Below, one piece after another: positions 55,384-64,000 of a stretch of 64,000 nt of DNA. The notes under the pieces were generated by a model. The model ran no database searches, was not told where the DNA came from, and saw only the letters and a program-made list of their open reading frames with translations. The position numbers and the translations under genes were made by a program. Source of the DNA: Epiperipatus broadwayi (taxonomy: Eukaryota; Onychophora; Udeonychophora; Euonychophora; Peripatidae); assembly GCA_028023455.1 (NCBI GenBank), contig JAQFVV010000003.1, forward strand, positions 1,758,001 to 1,822,000, read 5' to 3'. Each line of letters opens with the position of its first letter. Position 1 is the stretch's first letter.

Positions 55384-58300
55384 CAGGCATGGGCAACCTT
55401 TCCTAGTTCAGGGGCCAAATTATCTTTCTGTCTTCAAGTCAAGGGCCAGACCAAATAATTAAATAGCACAAATAGTGAATGATAAAGGGCCACATAAATT
55501 TCATAATAATGACTTAACAATTTAATGTGAGGATTGGCCTTGTACTTTATCAATGAGACTATCAATATTAATGGGAATATTGCTTAATGACAATCGCATA
55601 AAATTTTCAAGGTTTTCATCCGTTATTCTTGTCCGAATTTTTGATTTATTAAATTTCATTCTAGAAAAAAACTGTTCACACATATATGTGCTGCCAAAAA
55701 GACAAATAATTCTTCTTGAAAAGCCATGTAAATTTCTATATTTTTCTTCTACCAAATCTTTATAAAAATCTGTCAAAGCAATGTTGTTAAACTGTGATTT
55801 TAGCATTAAATCCACTTGAATCTCAATAAGTTCCATCTGTAAATTTTCTGGCACATTATTTATATCAGCATCCATCGGACGAGAAAATATAGTGAATATG
55901 GAGCCTTTATTTTGGAAGTCTGCAAATCTTGTATCAAATTGCTCTATTAATGCCTTCAGTTCATTTCCATAACAATTATAAGAGATATTTTTATGAGTTG
56001 CTAGAGTAGGAAAATGGTAACAATTTTTAGCTCTTATCTGACTTTCCAACAATTTTAGTTTATTACAAAAAGCACTGACATGTCCATACAGTTCATGAAT
56101 CAATTGTCCTGGTTTTTGCAATTTAAGATTAAGTTCATTTAGGTATCCAGTGACATCTACAAGGAATGCCAAATCACAAATCCACTCATCATCTCTTATT
56201 TGGCTAATTGTTTTTCCTTTTATGTCCATAAAATCTGCTATGTCTTGTCTCAGATCATAAAATTGTTTTAACATTTTACCTTTACTCAACCACCTCACTT
56301 CACAATAATAAGACACATTTTCATAATCTGAAAATAAGTCTGCCAAATATTTCTTAAATTGGCAGTGATTAAGTGCATGTGACTTAATAAAGTTAATACT
56401 GAATACAACAACTTCCATAACATTTGTAAATTTGATTGATTTTGCACATAGATTTTGTTGATGGATAATGCAATGAAAATTTGTTAAATTTTCCAGATGG
56501 ATCTGTAGTTCTATTGCTTTTTCATGAACTATTCCAATAAATCCCTTCCATGCACCAACCATTGCAGGGGCTCCATCAGTGCATATGCCAGATAGTGAAC
56601 TCCATTTAAGCACAAATATCTCGAAGACTGTTTTGACTTCTTCAAATATATCTTCACCAGTAGTTGTTCCTTTTAGTGGCCGAAGTGCCAACAATTCTTC
56701 TGTGATATTAAAATCCACATCAACTCCCCGAATAAATATTGCTAGTTGTGCTGTATCAGAGGCATCAGTGCTGTCATCCAAAGCAATTGAAAATGCTTTG
56801 AATCTAGCAATCTTCTCTTTTAAACTTTTTTGGATATCATCAGCCATGATTTCTATCCATGGACAACAGTATGTCTTGACAAACTAATATTCTCAAAATC
56901 TTTTTTTCTTTTCAGGACATATTATACTTGCAACATCCAGCAGACATTCTTTGATAAATTCTCCTTCACCAAATGATTTAGAATGCTTAGCAATTTTTTC
57001 ACTTAACACAAAGCTGGCTTTCACAATGCTTCCATGCTGCATTCTTTGCTTGGTAAACATTTGCTTCTGGGTATCCAAGTTCTTCTTCAATTTCTCTATT
57101 TCATCTTTTCGTAGTTGTCCATCAATTTTTTGGTGACTGGCATGTTTTGAAGTAAAGTGTCTCTTCAAGTTGTATTCTTTGTTGACTGATACAGATTCAT
57201 TGCACAGCAAACATATAGGTAAACCTTTATTCAGAATGAAATAATATTTTTCTGTCCAGCTGTCTTGAAATTGACGATTCTCTGTATCTACTTTTCTTTT
57301 TTTTTTATATAATCCCTGACATTGTTCCAAATTTCAAATATATATATATATATTCAAAACTGATAAACAAAACTGTTTTTAACACTGCAGATACAGAACA
57401 GAAAACAATATAAATGCGGGTACTTAACAAGGCACAATACCAATGCAAATATTAAAATAAAAACAAAACTGCTTTTTACACTGCAGGTAGAACACAAAAA
57501 AAGGTACAACCCAAACGCAAATATCAAAATGACACGTTATAAAACACGTTCACACACTGTTAGTCAAAATGAGAAAGAGATCTTGATGGGAGAAACGAGA
57601 TGTGTTTTGCAGTGTCATGTGACGTCAGCTTAACTATTCAAAGTATTAATTCTGAAAAAGCTAAATGAGACAAAACAAATGTGATTTTCAGTAATAATTA
57701 ATGATAAGGACATATTTTTGTAAAACATTTATTATTAAACCAAAAATGACATCACTAGTGAAATAGTATGATTTATTTATCATCCTATTTCACCTACTAT
57801 CTTACATAGTAGTATATTTTCTCTAGTTTAAACCCATCCAAGTCCACGTATATTAGTTAATTAATACTTAAAATAGCGTATATTTACGTGTATGTGCAAA
57901 TATGTGCACACATCTAATGGGAATATTAATGTTTTATGCATATAATGTGTATGCAGTTATAATTTTAAAATGATTAAATTAATAAATTTAAAATAAGTTG
58001 TGAACATCGTTGTATATGTGGAAGCACACCTATGTATATATGCGAAGGGAGCTGTAATGTGATCGAATAGATTTAGTAAACATTACAGGTTTTCTAAATT
58101 ATTTCTAAATTAAGTTATTTCATTTATAGAATTGTTGGTATTCGCATATAAATTTCAAATTCATGTATATGCTAGAGCTAGAATGTTGACAACTTAAATC
58201 TCTTTTTAAAAAAAAAGAATAAAAGATTATTGAATTCTCAGAAATACTTCTCATTAATTAAATAGTAAACTGAGAATCAAAATTTTAAAGCTGTTTTAAA

Positions 58301-58468
58301 AATAATGTTAAAATCAAAAGACAAAATAATTATCATAACTCTCCCTAGGCTCTATTCAAAAATTTGATAATTGGAATCAAACATGGCTGAAATAGATTAG
58401 TGGCGGGGCCGGATTAAAAGTCATAAAGGACCAGATCTGGCCCGAGGGCCGGAGGTTGCCCATATGTG
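55384..58468 (-). mobile_element. hAT transposon (GTF2IRD2/Charlie-like) with perfect 8-bp TSD
   Basis: The left end starts CAGGCATGGGCAACCT (55384). The right end read on the minus strand starts CACATATGGGCAACCT (58468), giving 13 of 16 matching terminal bases with an uninterrupted ATGGGCAACCT. CTTTAAGC flanks both ends (55376-55383 and 58469-58476). Removing one duplicate and the element joins the PHD part of the LINE ORF1 to its coiled-coil part, which confirms the boundaries. The transposase is nearly intact. The 1.1 kb upstream of it (57340-58400) is noncoding, with an imperfect duplication containing AACACTGCAG and ACACTGCAGG near 57380 and 57480. Confidence 0.95.
55522..57330 (-). pseudogene. 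hAT transposase, GTF2IRD2-like, two frameshifts
   Basis: Two long minus-strand frames, 145 and 441 codons, with a short linking frame. The N-terminus has KYYFILNKGLPICLLCNES and NLKRHFTSKH, a C-x2-C..H-x4-H BED-like finger. The body has ALDDSTDASDTAQLAIF (first catalytic Asp) and GICTDGAPAMVGAWKG (second Asp). The C-terminus has TYMCEQFFSRMKFNKSK (catalytic Glu region) and TRITDENLENFMRLSLSN, the hAT dimerisation block. Frame is lost after CPEKKKRF at a homopolymer (near 56893), resumes as FENISLSRHTVVHG, and shifts again into EIMADDIQKSLK (near 56850). Total length about 600 residues is normal. The rest lacks stops, so decay is recent. In mammals a related transposase is fused into GTF2IRD2. 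Confidence 0.9.
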
Positions 58469-58483
58469 CTTTAAGCTATCTAC

Positions 58484-58753
58484 ACTTAGAAACCACTTTT
58501 TCACCTCTTTTATCACATTTATGCACTGCCTACATAACCAAAAACCTGTTAAACCCATTCTAATCTTATTTAAACATTTCAAGTTATAAACCTCATCACA
58601 TATGGTACACTCTACCATAGCATGCCTAATTTCTTTCTGGCAATTATATATGCATTGTGGAATACAAGTGCAATCAATATTCCTTATTTTACAAGTCACC
58701 TATTCTATATTTGACTTTATACTTCTTCTCCTACTCTTCAAACCCCTTTGCAT
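58484..58753 (-). pseudogene. LINE ORF1 N-terminal PHD-type finger
   Basis: An ATG at 58753 (minus strand) starts MQRGLKSRRRSIKSN, followed by a stop and then CKIRNIDCTCIPQC. The finger continues as NCQKEIRHAMVECTICDEVY, NLKCLNKIRMGLTGFWLCRQ and CINVIKEVKKWF. The paired Cys spacing ending in W.C..C is that of a PHD finger, with Asn where the zinc-binding His is expected in YNLKC. It ends in VDSLK at the hAT target site. The coiled-coil half on the other side of the hAT is one base out of frame. Confidence 0.7.
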
Positions 58754-59213
58754 AGAAAAATAAAAAAACTTTACTTTCTTTCAAAAACAATCGATCGATA
58801 ACCACAAGTTTTCCAACCTTAGGTCTCCAAAATGTTATCTTTTTTCTCAAAATAACTCAGTTCTTAAATTTAAAAAAAATCTTTAGTAGAAAACTTACTA
58901 AAAAACAACTAATCTTAGTTACAGAATATCCTTAAATTAACACACATTCAACAAAGTAATTTTTTTTTAAACTTCTATATTTAAAATGGCGAATAAAACA
59001 CTTTTTTTTAACAATTCCCAATCTTTACAAATTCCAAAAATCTCTCTCTCTCTCTTGATCAAAATTTACTCCTCACTGTCATACAATAAGCAAATAGTCT
59101 TTATATCGATGATCTCCAATGATTAACCACATAAGAAAGACAGAAAGCTTAAACTTAGCTTTGAGATTGAAGTCAGTGACCAAACTCACCATTATGATGG
59201 TGACATACATTCT
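58754..59213. other. AT-rich noncoding region
   Basis: May include the 5' leader of the minus-strand LINE. A short CT run lies at 59041-59056. No gene recognised. Confidence 0.4.
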
Positions 59214-59565
59214 CTTCATACAGTAGGGTCATCAAGTGCAAGCATTCATAAGTAATTAATGGTTGCAGGATAGTTTGTGCATAAAATCCATATCTAGTGC
59301 CTACTCATCCGACATCCCAGATTAATTTTTAGTTTGTGGCTTTCATCAGGAAGAAGTCTTGGATTTGAGAGACTTGGATTTGAGAGATCTAAGATCTAAA
59401 TGCAGTACTCTCAAACCCAAGGCTCCTCACTGAAGAGAGCTACAAGATAAAAACTAGTCTGGAGATGTTGGATGAGTAGGCACTAGATATGGATTTTATG
59501 CACAAATCTCCATGCATTCACTGATTACTTATGAAGGCTTGCACTTCATAGAACTACTTTAGGGA
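59214..59565. repeat. Foldback inverted repeat
   Basis: Two arms of roughly 140-150 bp face each other. The inner part is perfect over 31 bp (59280-59310 with 59470-59500, CCATATCTAGTGCCTACTC and its complement). Outer parts match with substitutions through AGTGCAAGC/GCTTGCACT. The centre holds a 15-bp tandem (ACTTGGATTTGAGAG twice, near 59360-59390). No transposase and no clear target duplication. It is a foldback or MITE-like unit. Confidence 0.8.
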
Positions 59566-60970
59566 GAATTTGGTACTCTTATTAAAATAAAAAATATTTT
59601 AATATCTGGCCTTGAATAATTCTCAAAATTGCTTGTATGTTTTTTTTTAGATATATGTTGTTTTTGGTTGCATTTTATTTTATCTTTTATAACCTGCATT
59701 CATAATACTAAAACTTTTGTTTATAGTTAGATTTCATAACTTTAAAGCCTACTTACTTCTTATTTTTGTCTTTCCTTAAACATAACTTTCTATAGACAAT
59801 GGTATTTTTTACAGTCAGTACAATACATATATACATACAGTTTTCTTAAAATTATGAGGTCAATTGATTTCTCAAAATGATTTATAAATCAAGAATCTCA
59901 TTTTAAAAACAAGCAATTAGATTGGAGCTATGATAACCATCATATTTTGTGTCATTTGACTTTCTTCACATTGTATAGTGTGGTTAACAGTTTATGAATT
60001 GTTTATAAGTTTTGATTATATTTTGAATTACTTACTGTAGTGTAAGTGATAAAATACAACACACACATTTATAACACAAGTACTTTTTATGTATATAGCA
60101 TACACATATAACTAAGATTATAATATAAACATTAAAAAATAGTTATTAATAACAAATTAAGAGAGCACATTTTTATGTACATTTAATTTGTATGTTTGTT
60201 CAGTCACTTAACAAATATTAATAAAAAATAAAACTTACTGAACAGTATCTTTATTTAAAAAAAACAAAAAAACAATGATAGTGAGTTTGACCATGTCAAG
60301 GAATTGATGTATACTTTCATCACAATAACATAATGGCATTTTCACTATTGATAGACATGGCCTCTTCAGCTGTTTTGATGTTTTTAAATTCATATCTCTT
60401 TAAAAATTTATACAGTACTCCTATTTGAAATTACTTACTTCATATTTTTAGATAAATTATTTATACATACTTTAAGCTTTTAGACATAATTCAAGAACAT
60501 GTATTTAATTTTTTTCATTTTATCACTTAAAAATCATACTTTGGTTCCAAAATAAAAATTTGTTGTTGTATGTAAAATTTATTGAAATTATCAAGTTTTT
60601 TTATTTTTTGTTTGTTTATATTTTTTTAAATACCACATAATTGAAGTAGAGTATATTAATACAATACATATTGCAGCTTCATTATAATTTTTTTTTGCAA
60701 TAAAAAATACCACAGATTCAAAATATACAATAAATATTAAATATCCAATAAAAAATTAAAGCTTAAAATTGGGGGGAGGGAATAATAATTAATAGCTGAA
60801 TGCATATTTCATTAAATATATTTACAATAAAAAGGCATTAATTTTGTAAAATATAATATATAATAAGTACATTTCATTTACTCTTTATCCTTTTTTAATG
60901 ATGATTTTACATTTTATAGTTGCTATTTAGAACTATTAAATAATGATTAGCCAAATTACAATATATATTA
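59566..60970. other. AT-rich noncoding region
   Basis: Nothing recognised except homopolymer-rich stretches. Confidence 0.45.
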
Positions 60971-61490
60971 CAAGCATAAAGCTAAACTAGTCAATATATA
61001 ATTAAAATCACCCCAAATCCAAAATTCAACCAGACCAACATAAAAATAATATTAAAACACTACCAAAGGTTTCACTGCTATAAGTAGAACTTCTCAAGTG
61101 TAAAGAACTACAAAAACTACACAATATATATAATATTAAACATCTTAGTTCTGCTTTGTATGTCAATGAAAAAGATAAGGCCACACTATTGATTTTGATG
61201 AAGCTAAGGTTGTCTTCTTTGAGAGAAATAAAATCAAAAGAAGAATTAAAGAATCTTTGTTATTGAAAATGTATTATTCTGAAGCAATTAACTTATTTAA
61301 GAGTTCTTTTAATATTAAGGGTGAATGGGAAGTGAATGGATTTGTGGGTAATGTTTAATATTATATATAATGTGTAGTTTTTGTAGTTCTTTACACTTGA
61401 GAAGTCTGCTTGTAGCAGTGAAATCTTTGGTAGTGTTTTAATATTATTTTTATGCTAGTCTGTTTGAATTTTGGATTTGGGGTAATTATA
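60971..61490 (+). mobile_element. Penelope-like element family 2, second copy with inverted tail
   Basis: A minus-oriented tail fragment (60971-61140, without endonuclease sequence) is joined to a plus-oriented copy (61141-61490). The latter starts at CTTAGTTCTGCTTTG, as does the right arm at 16478, and carries IDFDEAKVVFFERN then the 3' tail with the hammerhead-like motif (61395-61430). A TA run and TG repeat follow at 61487-61520. The internal join ACAT|CTTAG shows microhomology with the original upstream sequence GACATCTTAG. Confidence 0.8.
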
Positions 61491-64000
61491 TATATATATG
61501 CGTGTGTGTTTGTGTGTGTGTAATCTTATAATTGAATATGTATACTTCACATATATTTATATATGTTTTATTTATACTTTACATATATATATATATAATT
61601 ACTGTATTTATAAATATTCAATTATAAGATATCTTATATTGATTTGAAGAAATACAGACATCAAATTATAATATTATATATATAATAAAATCAAGTCATA
61701 TATCACATGACTTATATAGCTTGCATTTACAAATATGTAAAATAAAGAGCATGCTAATAAATCTAAACAAGCTTTTTTAATGGTGAATGCTACAAGAGAA
61801 TGCATTTGAAATCTTTATCTAAAATTGTCCCCATCTGCAGACCATTTTCAAGCTATGGCTCTCTTCAGTGAGGAGCTGTATATAGAGAGACAATGTGAAT
61901 TGTTATTTATAGTGTTCTTTAAATTCTCAATATTTTTTTGTTTCTTTTTGTAATTATCTGATAAATAAAATTGAATTTTATTGCAGATATATTCTGTAAA
62001 AAAATCAATTTGGTCTAAATTTTTTGATAAAAATGGCATCTAATAAATAAATATTAGATAAAAAAACATGTAAGGTTGATGATTGTAGTTTTAATAATGT
62101 AAGTGATTATCTTTCTATATTTTTATTAATATTATTTAGGTTTAAAATGAGGCATTTTTATTTGGAAAATACTTTTTATCATTATGAAAATATTAAATAA
62201 AAATTAGTTAAATAAATTATACTATTTTTACATAATACACACATATTTCAGTCTATCCTCGTAGTCTTTGTCAACTAATACTTTAAAAAGTCAACTGTCC
62301 CATAATTCTGTGATCCTAATCTTTTTTTTCCTGCCTATTGATTAAGTCTTGCTTGCATTTATATATTGTACCGGTCAAAAAACATGTATCGGTCCAACAA
62401 AAAACGGAATACAGGTAAAGTACCTCGAGTCCAACTATGTATGAGATATATATAAGTCAGTACATCATGGATTCTGCCCCATTTATTTATATCCCCAGGT
62501 CAAAGATCTAATCAATAACATTTTTCAATAATAACATCAAATTCTTTCACTTTCACCATTCCAGAGCCAAGCTTCGGGCATGAGATTCATAATAATTCTA
62601 TTTAATGAAATTTTGGGTGACTGCATTTATATATATAACTTAAAATTAAATATTAATCAAAATAAAAAATAAATGAAATGATTCCAACACACTGGAAATT
62701 TAGTTTTATATATGTATTTTAACTCACTAATGATTTAAATTTATATTTTACTCAAGCTCACTAAAGCAAACATTCTTTACATTAGTTTTATATTTATATA
62801 AGTAAATTTCTATGAAACCGCATCATGTAAGACTTGTTTACAGATAGCAGTTATCTTTAATTTATTATATTTTTCACAAAATTAATTTATTACATTAATT
62901 AAACAATAAAAAAAAAACAAATTTAAATGACCAGGGATTTTAGTATAAGTTCTTCGTTCACATTTATTACAAAGTAGTGGGGATTATTTTGGTCACTCAG
63001 TATGTTTAAGATTTGGCAAACTGATTGTATAAAAAAAAAAATAAACATTTTTTCTTGATTTAAAGATTCTAAGACATTTTTATATTAAACTAATGTCCAA
63101 GAAAAAAACAAAACAATTATAACTTAATTGATTTGACATTTTACTCAAATGACATAAGAAAAGAAAATCATTTATTTTACTTTTCTTTCTAAAGAGAACT
63201 AATTCTCATTTAAATAACATTTTATTTTTATTTATTTTAAAAATGGACCTTGCTGGAACAGCGTTAAGCTATTAAAAATGAACTTACAGTATTTTTGAAC
63301 TGTAAGCTATTAAAAAAACAAGAAAGAACAGTTAATTATCAAGCATCCAAACCGGATGAATTTGACCTTCAATTTAGTCATTCTTTATAAATCTATACAG
63401 TGAATTAGTTAAACTAACATGGTTCAAACAATTACAGATTAAAGCAAAAGAATTGGTTACTCAGGCTGAAGATTCTCAAGTAGAATCATTTCTCTATGGC
63501 TTATGTATTAGATAGGCAATAAAATAAAAGTGAAACAATGCCCGGTTAATAAACATATGAATGCAAATGAAAGAAAACACATGTAGATTCATATGAGCCA
63601 CTTGACAGACACTTGCATGTCTACTCCAATGAAGAAAAGGGGTTCAGTATGTCCACTATGTTGTGACACAATATTGAATGGAGATAGGATTCATGGGAGC
63701 CCCATATCCACCTGTACAGATATCATAGACTACCCAACTCTACCTCGATTACTCTCCGGCCCACAGACACGCAACTGGGAGTCATATTCTAACACAAATA
63801 AATGACCATTTTAGGTCTATCCAACTACTCCGAGCATTCCTTATTAACCTGAGATTTTATAATAACCAGATGGAAATAATTATAATTAAATAGCCTTAAA
63901 TGATCTAATACTGCATAAAGATCAACCTGCACAACCAATTACTTCATGTAAATATTTAACTGATAAGACAACATATATATAGAATAAAGAAAAATATTTC
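61491..64000. other. AT-rich noncoding region to the window end
   Basis: No gene is firmly supported. A plus-strand frame at 63593-63805 lies in a less AT-rich patch and reads MKKRGSVCPLCCDTILNGDR with a CPLC pair, then DIIDYPTLPRLLSGPQTRNW. I recognise no family; it may be an exon, a repeat or chance. Confidence 0.35.

Larger units (their letters stand above)
51200..58753 (-). mobile_element. CR1/L2-like LINE, interrupted by a hAT element and a SINE-like piece
   Basis: Minus-strand non-LTR retrotransposon with, in order, a PHD-type finger, a coiled coil and SGNH-type esterase (ORF1), an APE endonuclease, reverse transcriptase and a C-terminal region (ORF2). PHD plus esterase in ORF1 is a known feature of CR1-like LINEs. 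It is broken by many stops and frameshifts and is split twice: by a 3,085-bp hAT element in ORF1 (55384-58468) and by about 317 bp in the reverse transcriptase (52146-52462). Without these insertions the LINE part spans about 4.1 kb. The 3' end on the minus strand is not sharply defined near 51200. Confidence 0.85.

Noticed and set aside
56579-56887. Plus-strand frames within the hAT transposase
   Set aside because: Antisense shadows of the transposase gene; 55553-55765 and 56951-57136 likewise.
59340-59460. Hammerhead motif in the foldback repeat (CTGATGA on the minus strand, CTGAAGA on the plus strand)
   Set aside because: Core box 1 is present, but no helix II followed by GAAA can be found in either arm.

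Overview
This window is AT-rich (about three quarters A+T by eye) eukaryotic DNA, very probably from an invertebrate animal. The evidence is its mobile elements: hAT transposases of the ZBED5/GTF2IRD2 type, Penelope-like retroelements with a GIY-YIG endonuclease, a CR1/L2-like LINE with PHD and esterase domains, tRNA-like SINEs, and long TA, AAT and GATA microsatellites. I could not fix the species; molluscs (including cephalopods), chelicerates, flatworms and cnidarians all carry such mixtures. No complete host gene, rRNA, tRNA gene, CRISPR array or bacterial-type operon is visible. Nearly all recognisable coding sequence is transposon-derived and broken by stops or frameshifts.

Layout. 0.4-4.0 kb: a rearranged hAT element with a perfect 8-bp target duplication, holding a C-terminal transposase scrap, a GC-rich island and a 1.2-kb homopolymer tract. 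8.0-13.7 kb: two 1.83-kb direct repeats flanking a 2-kb interior with a minus-strand gag-like coiled-coil remnant, best read as a gag-only LTR retrotransposon. 16.1-16.8 kb: a 357+357-bp palindrome made of Penelope-like sequence between two TA arrays. 21 kb: a GATA array. 24.2 kb: a tRNA-like SINE ending in TA/TG repeats. 25.5-27.7 kb: a second hAT-type element. 28.3-29.2 kb: a truncated Penelope-like copy followed by a C-poor tract. 32.8-38.5 kb: an APE-type LINE with an AAT array on each side. 40.4-44.5 kb: two 190-bp inverted repeats, about 95% identical, carrying a hammerhead-ribozyme-like core. 47.2-48.6 kb: a longer copy of the first Penelope-like family, minus strand. 51.2-58.8 kb: a CR1/L2-like LINE on the minus strand, cut by a SINE-like insertion and by a 3,085-bp hAT element with a nearly intact transposase and perfect 8-bp target duplication. 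59.2-59.6 kb: a foldback repeat. 61.0-61.5 kb: a second copy of the palindromic Penelope-like family. The remainder is AT-rich noncoding DNA.

The elements do not form a pathway; they form a layered record of insertions. The clearest nesting is LINE first, then hAT and the SINE-like piece inside it. The strongest recurring themes are Penelope-like copies bounded by TA arrays, head-to-head inverted Penelope tails at two loci, and hammerhead-like cores in all three Penelope-like tail families.
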